Source of the DNA: CAZPMT01 sp964587655
GTDB lineage: Bacteria; Hydrogenedentota; Hydrogenedentia; Hydrogenedentales; SLHB01
Length of the DNA stretch: 51,387 nt
Assembly: GCA_964587655.1 (NCBI GenBank)
Contig: CAZPMT010000027.1
Location: 1 to 51,387, forward strand
Direction of reading: 5' to 3'
Below the pieces are notes generated by a model. That model ran no database searches and was not told the origin of the DNA. It saw nothing but the letters and a program-made list of their open reading frames with translations. Made by a program: the position numbers and the translations under genes. Shown here piece after piece: positions 1 through 7,749 of this stretch. Within the stretch, counting starts at the first letter, position 1, and every line of letters starts with the position of its first letter.

Positions 1-1755
1 GGCGCTCGAGGCGCTTGATCTGGGTTTGGTTGTGAATCATGGCCATGGCGCCGTAGTTTCCGCTGTCGGGACGCCCAGACAGGAAGAGGATATAACGACG
101 GGAATACTTTCTCCATCGGGGCCGATGACGATTGTTTCGAAATCGCTGATGCCCCTGGCGTCTTGCAGCGTGGTCCGCAGCAGTTGCGACATGGGATGAG
201 GCAGAACGTCTAGATCCTGGCCAACCTTCGCCGGGCCCACCATTTCAACGGTGCTGGCGTTGATTGTCGTAATCTTCCCCTCCGCATCCACGGCGACGAC
301 GCCGCCGCGCATGCTTGTGAGCATGCTTGCGAGGTGGAGGTTCACCTTCTCGATCTTGAGATACAGGCGGGCGTTCTCGATGGCCGTGCCCAGCGGACCT
401 GCCACGGTGCCAAAGACGGTAAGGTCGTCGGCGGAGAAGATATCGCCGGAGGCCTTTTCTCCCAAGGCAAGAATGCCCAGGACGCCCGAGCGGGTGCGGA
501 GCGGCAGGCAGAGGTGCGCCTCGAGTTCCGCGAGGTGCCGCGCAATTACCATGTGGGTGTCCGTTCGCCGTTCGTGCAAGAGTTTCTTGAGGATGAGGGG
601 TTCGGGGTGCAAGGTAAGGTAGTCGATCAGAGCGACGTGTTCGCGAGTCAGGATCCTGGGATCATCCGGAACGCTCGAGTACTCGGTCGCCAGAAGCGCC
701 GGCTCGTTCTCGTCACGGAGCAGAACGCGGACAACGTCCACGCCCATGGTGTCGATGATCTCGCGCGCGACCGAGTCCAGAAGTTGATCCAGGCGGACAA
801 TCTGAGCGGCGTTCTGGGTGATTCTGGCGCAGAGACGGTTGACGTCATAGTGGCGTTTGGCGAGGCTGCGCTCGGCAATAAGCTGTAAGCGTTCCTTAAG
901 CGGCTGCAAGACGAGGGCTATGATGAGTGCGGCTAGAATGGTGGTCACGAGGTTGCCACTGCGTCCGCCGCTGCTAAAGACCCAGTGCACGATGGAGACG
1001 GTCCCGAGAAACGTCAACACGACGAAGGCGGTGACGATGGCATAGACGGTGGTGCCGGACAGGATGACCCAGATGTCCATTAGATGATAGCGCACCATTG
1101 CGTAGGCAAAAACGCCTATCATCAAGACGAAGAAGATCGGCCCGTACGACTCCATTGTGCCAACATGAAAAACGGGTGCAAGGACATTGGTAGCCGAGGC
1201 GAGAGTGGTGCTCAGGAAGATCGCCATGAGAACGTGCTCAATCTGCCTGCGCTCGATGCCGGTGGCTCTTCGGACCTTTCGGGCGAGGTTCGCAAAGGCA
1301 AACACCATGCCGTACACAATCATCGCGGGGTATACAAAGAACACCGGCCCATAAATCACGAGGGGAGGTTGATCGCTTTGGATTACGATATCAGTCACGT
1401 ACCAGGGAGTGAACGCGCCGATGACCAGCAGACAGCCAATCACATAGAGTGCGACTGAGACTATTCTCACCCCTTCGAATCGCTGGTGCGGGAAATAGGC
1501 GATGAAATGGTAGAACGTTGCCGGAAGGAAACTTGCCACTACAAACGTTGCCCTGAGCCAGAATAGTGCGGAATCCGCGCTTCCGGAATGGACAATGGAG
1601 AGAACTCCAAGGGACCACAGCCCCATATTGAATGAGAGCAGCGCAAAGTGCCGGTGTGTGCGCTTCCAGGGATTGCGGTAAAGGACAATCGCACCGAGAA
1701 CGCAACTCAATGCCGCGGACAGCACCAGCAGCATCGTGTTTGTGAAGATATTCAT
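1..1755 (-). CDS. Membrane sensor histidine kinase, N-terminal part (7TM-GAF-PAS), frameshifted and cut by the window edge
   Basis: About 280 N-terminal residues form seven or more hydrophobic segments of the kind found in sensor kinases with a 7TM input module. A GAF domain follows (starting near the stretch LDQLLDSVAREIIDTMGVDV), then a PAS domain (MLTSMRGGVVAVDAEGKIT). The frame closes at a stop at position 37. A different frame upstream of that stop reads FLSGRPDSGNYGAMAMIHNQ and then TQIKRLER, the expected end of a PAS domain. I therefore place a one-base frameshift near 85-100, with the kinase core beyond the left edge. The ATG at 1755 begins MNIFTNTMLL just before the first membrane segment; a TTG at 1806 is possible. 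It is the last gene of a minus-strand set after the ketoacyl synthase. Family assignment is fairly safe; the signal sensed is unknown. Confidence 0.7.
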
Positions 1756-1839
1756 CACCACTGCAAGCTCAAATCCCTCTCGTCTTGCTTCACCCAACGC
1801 CCGCAAAGAGCCGGGACCTCACGGCGGTCGGCCATTCGC

Positions 1840-3081
1840 TCAGTTCATTCGGCGGAGTAAGGAAGCGCTGTACGTGCCGCCGAAACTGATCGCTGTTATT
1901 AGTGCGGTGCTAATGTCGTTGCAACGCGCCAGGTGTGGCACGTAGTCCAGGTCGCATTGCGGATCGGGGTCATCCAGGTTGACTGTTGGCGGCACAACGC
2001 CCTCGTTCAACGTCATGATCGCCGCGGCCACGCCGAGCAATCCACCAGCCGCATAGGCTTGCCCGCACATCGATTTCACGGCGGAAATGGGGATCCGATA
2101 CGCATGGTCTCCAAAGGTGCGCTTATACGCTTGAGTCTCGCACCGATCATACATATCGAGCGATACCCCATGGGCCTCAATATGCTCCACCTCCTTTGGC
2201 TGAATGCCGGCGTCGCGCAGGGCGCTTTCGATGGCGCGCGAAAGCGCCACCCCATCCTTGCCCAGAATGAGGGGATTCCCGGCCTCGGATGAGGACCCTG
2301 TACCTATGACTTCGGCGAGAATCCGAGCACCCCGCGCCCGCGCGTAATCCTCCCGCTCGATCACCAGGGCCACGGCGCCCTCCGACAGCACAATACCGTC
2401 GCGATTGCGATCGAAGGGACGCATGGCCTTTTCGGGGGCATCATTGCGTTTTGAAAGAATGCCGAGAGAGCAAGCCGCGGCAAACGACATGGGGAAGATC
2501 GGAGACTCCGTCGCCCCAACCAGGGCAGCGTCAGCGCGCCCGGAACGGACTTGGCCGATTCCCCAGGCCAGAGTGTCAAGACCGGTGGCGCAACCGCTGG
2601 CTATTGTGATGGCTGGTCCTTGGAGACCGAGGTCGATACTGACGTGAACGGTTGCAGAGTGGCCGGCGAATGCGGAACCGCCCAGTTTGGCGATCTTGCG
2701 AAACCCCTTTGACTCGTAAGCCTCGTGCGAAGCCTGGTAGGCCTCGTTTGGATTGCCAACGCTCGTGCCGATGCCCACGGCCAGACGTTCCGGGTCGTAG
2801 CCGGCCTGCGGAAGTTCTGCGTCCGCCACGGCCAACTTGGAGACCGCCACGGACTGGTGGACATGACGGTGCCAGTTCCGAACGACGCTTTTCTTCATGA
2901 AGTCATCGGGATTGAAGTCCCAAAGCTGGCCCGCGATTTGGCAAGGAAACTCAGTCGCATCGAAACGGTCCAGCAACCGGATCCCGGACGCGCCTTTCTT
3001 GAGGGCGTCCCAGAAGGCGGTCCGCCCGAGCCCGTTGCAGGCGAGCACGCCGATCCCCGTTATGACAATTGATTGCCGCAT
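1840..3081 (-). CDS. Beta-ketoacyl-ACP synthase II-like protein with Cys-His-Gln active site
   Basis: A 413-residue thiolase-fold condensing enzyme of FabF size (N-terminus RQSIVITGIGVLACNG). The nucleophile is Cys164 in SGCATGLD and the first active-site histidine is His304 in EAHGVSLD. These align residue for residue with Cys163 and His303 of E. coli FabF. The third catalytic residue, His340 in FabF (KSMTGH), is Gln341 here (KSMCGQ, codon CAA). It may still make C-C bonds with altered decarboxylation, or act with a partner. The next gene upstream is a radical-SAM-like protein, so the pair may belong to an unusual acyl or polyketide pathway; that is inference. The chosen ATG at 3081 lies four bases from a PAL-C palindrome with no ribosome site between. 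An in-frame ATG at 3135 would make the palindrome part of the protein (residues ATRGCNPLSK). Confidence 0.85.
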   Translation of the reverse strand: MRQSIVITGIGVLACNGLGRTAFWDALKKGASGIRLLDRFDATEFPCQIAGQLWDFNPDDFMKKSVVRNWHRHVHQSVAVSKLAVADAELPQAGYDPERLAVGIGTSVGNPNEAYQASHEAYESKGFRKIAKLGGSAFAGHSATVHVSIDLGLQGPAITIASGCATGLDTLAWGIGQVRSGRADAALVGATESPIFPMSFAAACSLGILSKRNDAPEKAMRPFDRNRDGIVLSEGAVALVIEREDYARARGARILAEVIGTGSSSEAGNPLILGKDGVALSRAIESALRDAGIQPKEVEHIEAHGVSLDMYDRCETQAYKRTFGDHAYRIPISAVKSMCGQAYAAGGLLGVAAAIMTLNEGVVPPTVNLDDPDPQCDLDYVPHLARCNDISTALITAISFGGTYSASLLRRMN

Positions 3082-3085
3082 CTTA

Positions 3086-3109
3086 GACAAGGGGTTGCAA
3101 CCCCTTGTC
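3086..3109. repeat. PAL-C palindrome, copy 1
   Basis: Perfect 9-base arms GACAAGGGG and CCCCTTGTC flank TTGCAA. On the minus strand it is followed by CTAAG and then the ATG of the ketoacyl synthase gene, so it occupies the position where a ribosome binding site would be expected. Similar copies are at 3196-3219 and 14941-14964, with a diverged one inside the gene at 3233-4924. Confidence 0.85.
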
Positions 3110-3178
3110 GCATAATGACCGTTGGTCTCTATCATTGCCTCTGATCCCGTGGTTGCTAGGGCGAACTACGCAGAGTAT

Positions 3179-3187
3179 ATTATAACA
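3179..3187 (-). promoter_or_regulatory. Extended -10 promoter candidate for the ketoacyl synthase gene
   Basis: The minus strand reads TGTTATAAT, a perfect -10 hexamer with the TGn extension, about 98 bases before the ATG at 3081. No good -35 box is seen, as is normal for extended -10 promoters. If used, it would uncouple the synthase from the radical-SAM-like gene upstream. Confidence 0.45.
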
Positions 3188-3195
3188 TAACCTTA

Positions 3196-3219
3196 GACAG
3201 GGAGTTGCAATCCTTTGTC
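3196..3219. repeat. PAL-C palindrome, copy 2 (imperfect)
   Basis: Arms GACAGGGAG and TCCTTTGTC around the invariant TTGCAA core, in the gap between the radical-SAM-like gene and the ketoacyl synthase. The same TTAG flank as copy 1 precedes it, so the repeat unit extends a few bases beyond the palindrome. Confidence 0.7.
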
Positions 3220-3232
3220 ACATTCACATGGG

Positions 3233-4924
3233 CTAGTTGCCCACGGCAGCCAAGACCGGCGTAAACGGCTTGAATGCAACCATGTTCGCCAGCGTGGCGA
3301 CCCGGCTGTTGAAACGCGCAACGGCCGCTGCCACGCCAGTAGCATCGCCAGTGAAAAGCCGCTGCCGGAACAGCGTGTTGAAATCCTCCTCCTGTCCTTC
3401 ATAGCCACAGACACGCGCGACGAGCGCCGTCTCCGCCGTCAGGGCCGGGCAAACGCCGATTCCGGCGAACTCGCGCGTAAGGACGTCGTTCTCCCGAAGG
3501 ACATCCGCCAAGGAACGCACGCGCCGATAATACCCCGCATTGCGGTTCTTGAGGACGGGAAGTGAGAAGCGGTCGCGTCCTGATATGACGTAGCGGATGT
3601 ATTCGTCGGGAACTACGTTGAGAGCCCGCCGCGCATCTCCCTTCCTAAGGTGCAACGGGTTACAGCCCCGTGTCCAAGAAGCAAGCGAGAATGACGGCAA
3701 GTTAACGTAGGCCGCATTCGGGCGGGTGCGCTCGACGAGGCGCAGGGTCTCGGCGCGGGTGTGGTAGTCATCCGCGGCACACGGATACGTGAAGCCGGCT
3801 ACGGTGAAGATGCCGGAGAGTTTGCTGGCGCGAAGCAGATTCTCCGTTTCGCTAATGCCGAAGGCCCGTCCGTAGAAATCATCGAGAAGCATCTGGCTGC
3901 CGGTCCCGACGTCGAAGCTCATGGCCTGGCAACCCGACGATTTCAGGGCGGCAAAGGACTGAAGCCGGGCATCATGGATGGTTCCAGTGCGGCTGTACCA
4001 CATCGTCTGTCCGCGCGACAGAATCTCGTAGGCGAGGGCATCCACGTGGGACGCAGGGCTCTCCGGCCCCAGGAACCGGAAGGCGCGTACGCCGGACTCG
4101 CGCATCCACCGGACAGCTTCATCGCAGATAACGCGCGGCGAACGGGTGCGAGGCGCCGTTTCGAAAACGCTCGATCGCGCCACTTCCACTCCAAACAGGC
4201 GAAGCTTCTCATTGCCGGCAAGGGCAGGATAGATTTCTTCATTGTAAGCGGGCGCGGGAAGAGACTCGAGGTCCAGCCCGACGCACTCCGCCGTCGGGCG
4301 GATGTAGCCATGTTGGGCATAGACTAGGTTGGGGATGAGGCGCCACGTGTCCGGGCGGTCAAGGCCTTCCGCCCAGCGCGCAAGGCTCCAATCGGCATCC
4401 TGCACGCTGACGCAGTCAAAGACGTCCGTGACGCGAAGCAACGTCTCGGCGTAGCCCTCGGCGAATGCGCCAACCGCCGCCAGCCGAAGCGTTGGCGCCA
4501 GGGCTCGCAAACGGGTCGCAAGGGTCAGCGTGCCCTTGAGATCCTCAGGCTCATCGATATCCATCACGACAAAGTCGAGGCCCTTCTCGGCCGCGATTTC
4601 CTCAGCAATCCGGATCGCTACGGTCTCTTGTTCAACGCGCAACGCGCGGTCCATCCCGCGCAACTGCCAGAGGGCCGACAAGGTCGAAAGCGACCCAGCG
4701 GTCGGATCGGACAGGATCCGATCCGCAATCCCCTGCGCGGTGGCCTGCGCTTTCTGAGGAAAGAGACGGTCCAGCATCGAGGCCGTACCGTAGTCGTAAA
4801 TACAGGTCTTGTGCCCCGCCTCATTCAGGCTTGCCGCAAGCGCGGCCAGCCGATGGTTTGGCAGTAACGTTTGGACTGAAAAACGATAGCTTGGAAACGA
4901 CACCAATACACTTCGCGTCTTCAT
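3233..4924 (-). CDS. B12-binding/radical-SAM-like protein lacking the iron-sulfur cysteine motif
   Basis: A 563-residue protein with the two-domain layout of B12-binding radical SAM enzymes. The N-terminal Rossmann-like part (about 1-200) includes RLAALAASLNEAGHKTCIYD and a DFVVMDID strand. A TIM-barrel-like part follows, with RSPRVICDEAVRWM and GCQAMSFDVGTGSQ. Where the CxxxCxxC cluster motif should sit, just before the RSPRVICDE helix, the sequence is VEVARSSVFETAPRT with no cysteine. The usual radical SAM cluster therefore cannot form there. It may be a non-catalytic relative or use another chemistry. The segment TRGCNPLHLRKG near residue 420 is encoded by a diverged PAL-C palindrome. It is probably cotranscribed with, or functionally linked to, the ketoacyl synthase downstream. 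Family call is moderate, function unknown. Confidence 0.6.
   Translation of the reverse strand: MKTRSVLVSFPSYRFSVQTLLPNHRLAALAASLNEAGHKTCIYDYGTASMLDRLFPQKAQATAQGIADRILSDPTAGSLSTLSALWQLRGMDRALRVEQETVAIRIAEEIAAEKGLDFVVMDIDEPEDLKGTLTLATRLRALAPTLRLAAVGAFAEGYAETLLRVTDVFDCVSVQDADWSLARWAEGLDRPDTWRLIPNLVYAQHGYIRPTAECVGLDLESLPAPAYNEEIYPALAGNEKLRLFGVEVARSSVFETAPRTRSPRVICDEAVRWMRESGVRAFRFLGPESPASHVDALAYEILSRGQTMWYSRTGTIHDARLQSFAALKSSGCQAMSFDVGTGSQMLLDDFYGRAFGISETENLLRASKLSGIFTVAGFTYPCAADDYHTRAETLRLVERTRPNAAYVNLPSFSLASWTRGCNPLHLRKGDARRALNVVPDEYIRYVISGRDRFSLPVLKNRNAGYYRRVRSLADVLRENDVLTREFAGIGVCPALTAETALVARVCGYEGQEEDFNTLFRQRLFTGDATGVAAAVARFNSRVATLANMVAFKPFTPVLAAVGN
3653..3672. repeat. Diverged PAL-C palindrome inside a coding region
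   Basis: On the minus strand this reads CACGGGGCTGTAACCCGTTG, in frame within the radical-SAM-like gene. It encodes RGCNPL, the same peptide PAL-C copy 1 encodes in the frame of the ketoacyl synthase leader. Confidence 0.55.
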
Positions 4925-5264
4925 GGGTTCTCCTTGCCGCTCGGCTCGATATCGGTTCCGCGTCCGATGCGCAATGCCCTGCTCCCCGTCTACAAACGCC
5001 TACACAACATGTGGCATAAATCACCTAGAGCTACACCATATATCGGCTTGATGTTATCACGTTTACTACATATATGCAAGCAGAAAGTTCACCCACTATA
5101 TATTGGGTTTTGCACGGAAGCCCACGCCGAGCCAGCCCAGATGTTGCGATCTCATAAGTTGTTGCCTGCACATGCGTTGCGCAGACACACGCGCAGATCG
5201 TCAAGCATGCGTAGTCCAATCGATCATTGTCGCGCAGTCAACAGGCGCTGCGCGCCACGGACCC
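4925..5264. other. Intergenic region between divergent genes
   Basis: No convincing gene. The stretch at 5030-5110 is unusually AT-rich for the window and includes a weak plus-strand promoter-like pair, TTGATG at 5048 and TATATG at 5071, 17 bases apart. Nothing else is supported. Confidence 0.4.
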
Positions 5265-5293
5265 TTTACGGACCGGACCGGATCTACTATACT
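5265..5293 (+). promoter_or_regulatory. Promoter candidate for the gamma-glutamyltransferase gene
   Basis: TTTACG at 5265 and TATACT at 5288 are separated by exactly 17 bases and face the gene starting at 5519. A transcript from here would carry the large PAL-D hairpin in its leader. Confidence 0.4.
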
Positions 5294-5375
5294 TGCCGAT
5301 GTGGATCGAAGGTGCGGTGGCTTTGCGCAAGGTAAAGCACGGTAAGAAGAGATAACGCGGAAAAGAACATGAGTG

Positions 5376-5507
5376 AGAGCTTGTGAAAGAATAGGAAGTT
5401 GCCGTAACGCAGGCATCTTGCCTGCTGCGCTTGGGCCAAAATCCTGCGGTTTTGCAGGCAAGATGCCTGCGTTACGGCGTGCGGTTTTGATTTTTTTCAC
5501 AAGCTCT
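5376..5507. repeat. PAL-D: 132-base inverted repeat ending at the ribosome binding site of the next gene
   Basis: Inner arms 5401-5425 and 5454-5478 are 25 bases long and perfectly complementary (GCCGTAACGCAGGCATC...). They carry a 28-base loop. Outer arms AGAGCTTGTGAAA (5376-5388) and TTTCACAAGCTCT (5495-5507) are also complementary. A T-rich run (5486-5497) follows the inner stem. The outer arm ends where the GAGAGGA ribosome site of the gene at 5519 begins. This may be a mobile palindromic element, an attenuator, or both. Confidence 0.85.
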
Positions 5508-5518
5508 GAGAGGAAGCC

Positions 5519-7279
5519 ATGAGGAGAAGACGTTTTCTGCAGATGGCCGGAGCGGCATCCGCTTCGACGGTTATCGGACTGAATGTTGGCGGCCCGGTTC
5601 GTAAAGCATACGCCGCCACCGAAACGGAAAGACCGAGGAGATCGGCGATGCGCATTAGAGAAGACATGCTGAAGAACCGCAACAAGAACCGATCAACGGT
5701 GGTTTGCCGGCACGGCATCGTCTGCACCAGCCAGCCGCTGGCGAGCATGGCAGGCATCGACGTTCTCAAAGCCGGTGGCAACGCCATCGATGCGGCCATC
5801 TCCGCGAACGCCGCCCTGAGCGTGGTCGAGCCGATGAATTGCGGGCCGGGCGGCGACTTGTTCGCCATTGTCTGGGTCGAGAAGGAAAGGAAACTGTTCG
5901 GATTGAACGCGAGCGGCCGCGCGCCGTATGACTGGAGTCTCGACGACGCGCGAAAGATGGGGCTTGCGTCCATACCGAGTTACAGCCCCCTGGCGTGGAA
6001 CGTCCCGGGATGCGTCAGCGGATGGGAAGCGTTGCTGACTCGTTTCGGCACGCGAAAGCCGGCGGAGCTTCTCGATGCCGCGATACGGTACGCGGGCGAA
6101 GGATTCCCCGTCTCGCCGATTATCGCGAGCGATTGGGATTTCGATGCGAAAGCGTCTCGCACGCTGGCAAAGACCTTCGCGCCGGAGGGGACCATACCGC
6201 GCTTCGGAGACATCTTCCGGAATCAGACGCTTGCCGATTTCTATGCGTTGCTCGCGAAAGATGGGCTGAGGGCATTCTACGAAGGCGAGGTCGCGGAGCG
6301 CATCGCGAAGTATTCGGCGGCCAACGGGGGGCGCTTTTCGTTGAAGGATTTTCGGGATCACAAGGCCACGTGGGTGGATGCCGCGACCACGAGCTACCGC
6401 GGTTACGACGTGTGGGAAATCCCGCCGAACGGACAGGGCATCTCCGTGCTTCAGATCCTGAACATGCTGGAGACGTTCGATATCGCGGCGTTGGGGCCGA
6501 ACAGCCCGCGGCAACTGCACCTCTTCATCGAAGCGAAGAAGCTGGCTTACGAGGACCGCGCGATCTATTACGCCGATATGGAATTCGCGGACGTGCCGCT
6601 GGCGTGGCTGATCTCGAAGGAGTACGGCAGGCAAAGGGCAAAGCGCATTGACGCCAAGCGCGCGGCCACTGACGTGCTTCCGGGCGAGCGGGGGGCCGGC
6701 GAGACGATCTATCTCACCACGGCCGACAACGACGGGAATATGGTGTCGCTCATCCAGAGCATCTACCACGGATGGGGCTCGCACATCGTGCCGGACGATC
6801 TCGGATTTGCGTTGCAGAATCGCGGCATGTCGTTCGCGCTCGATCCCGCGCACCGGAACAAGCTCGAGCCGCACAAACGCCCGTTCCACACGATAATCCC
6901 GGCGTTCGTGACCAAGGAAGGGCGGCCTGTGTTTTCGTTCGGCGTGATGGGAGGCGATTTCCAGCCGCAGGGACACTCTCAGGTGCTCATGAACCTGATC
7001 GATTTCGGCATGTCGCCCCAACAGGCGGGCGACCAGCCCCGCGTCGAGCATGGCGGCAGTTCGTCACCCGCCGGAACACGCGCGCGTGGGGGCGGCGTCG
7101 TGACGCTGGAGCCTGGAATCCCAGATGCCACGCGGCAGGCGCTCACGGACATGGGCCACAAGGTCAGCGATAAGATCGATGTAGCCGGCGGATATCAGGG
7201 CATTTGGCGCGAGGAAGATCCGCGCCGCTACTTCGGCGGGTCCGACCCGCGCAAGGACGGGTGCGCCATCGGGTACTGA
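5519..7279 (+). CDS. Tat-exported gamma-glutamyltransferase family protein
   Basis: A 586-residue Ntn-hydrolase of the gamma-glutamyltransferase family, which cleaves gamma-glutamyl bonds in glutathione-like compounds after autoproteolysis into two subunits. The N-terminus RRRRFLQMAGAASASTVIG is a twin-arginine signal ending near AYA (residues 30-32), so the protein is exported folded. The family motif AGGNAIDAAIS and the substrate-site block PMNCGPGGDLF are present. The likely cleavage-site nucleophile is Thr396 in GAGETIYL, followed by DNDGNMVSLIQS; this resembles the YwrD-like branch rather than E. coli Ggt. The C-terminal glycine-rich block GGDFQPQGH is intact. AGAGGAAGCC precedes the ATG. 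It stands alone on the plus strand, facing a MerR gene. Confidence 0.9.
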   Translation: MRRRRFLQMAGAASASTVIGLNVGGPVRKAYAATETERPRRSAMRIREDMLKNRNKNRSTVVCRHGIVCTSQPLASMAGIDVLKAGGNAIDAAISANAALSVVEPMNCGPGGDLFAIVWVEKERKLFGLNASGRAPYDWSLDDARKMGLASIPSYSPLAWNVPGCVSGWEALLTRFGTRKPAELLDAAIRYAGEGFPVSPIIASDWDFDAKASRTLAKTFAPEGTIPRFGDIFRNQTLADFYALLAKDGLRAFYEGEVAERIAKYSAANGGRFSLKDFRDHKATWVDAATTSYRGYDVWEIPPNGQGISVLQILNMLETFDIAALGPNSPRQLHLFIEAKKLAYEDRAIYYADMEFADVPLAWLISKEYGRQRAKRIDAKRAATDVLPGERGAGETIYLTTADNDGNMVSLIQSIYHGWGSHIVPDDLGFALQNRGMSFALDPAHRNKLEPHKRPFHTIIPAFVTKEGRPVFSFGVMGGDFQPQGHSQVLMNLIDFGMSPQQAGDQPRVEHGGSSSPAGTRARGGGVVTLEPGIPDATRQALTDMGHKVSDKIDVAGGYQGIWREEDPRRYFGGSDPRKDGCAIGY

Positions 7280-7342
7280 ACATCGAAAGGGTGTCCGAAG
7301 CCCGGGTGGCTTTGGATGTTGCCCGGTTGCCGGCGGAAATTG

Positions 7343-7711
7343 TTAACCCTTCCGCTTGCGCGCTTCCAGGACCAGCGGCTTCAACTCTTCCAGCATCGAA
7401 TGGATCTCCGCCTGCATCTTCTTGATCAGGTTCAATGCGCTTTCGGGCGACTTCGGCAGGACGCCCTTGTGGCCCTCTTGATTGATAATGCGATTCGCCC
7501 CGGCAAGCGTCACGCCCTTGTGCTTGACAAGATACTTAACCGTACGAATCAGCGCGATGTCTTCATCGCTGTACGCGCGGCGCCCCGACCGCGTCCGCTT
7601 CGGCCTGAGCTTGCCGATGCGCCGTTCCCAGTTCCGAAGGACATGCAGCGACACCCCCGTCAACTCGCTGACCTCCGAGATACTGTATCGCCTTTCGGCG
7701 GGAGCTGCCAC
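7343..7711 (-). CDS. MerR family transcriptional regulator
   Basis: A 122-residue DNA-binding protein with a MerR winged helix-turn-helix at the N-terminus (YSISEVSELTGVSLHVLRNW, then ERRIG) and the wing RRAYSDEDIALIRTVKYLV. A C-terminal coiled coil for dimerisation follows (PESALNLIKKMQAEIHSMLE). There are no effector cysteines, so it is not a classical metal or redox sensor; it is closer to the small chromosomal MerR proteins. The start is a GTG at 7711 with AGGGGAA eight bases upstream. It lies 38 bases after the sodium:solute symporter gene on the same strand and may be cotranscribed with it. Confidence 0.85.
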   Translation of the reverse strand: MAAPAERRYSISEVSELTGVSLHVLRNWERRIGKLRPKRTRSGRRAYSDEDIALIRTVKYLVKHKGVTLAGANRIINQEGHKGVLPKSPESALNLIKKMQAEIHSMLEELKPLVLEARKRKG

Positions 7712-7749
7712 GGCATGATTCCCCTAAGCCGGTAACCCTGCTCCAATCT

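Noticed and set aside
5693..7051. A 452-codon minus-strand open frame
   Set aside because: Antisense shadow of the gamma-glutamyltransferase gene; arginine- and histidine-rich composition without domains.
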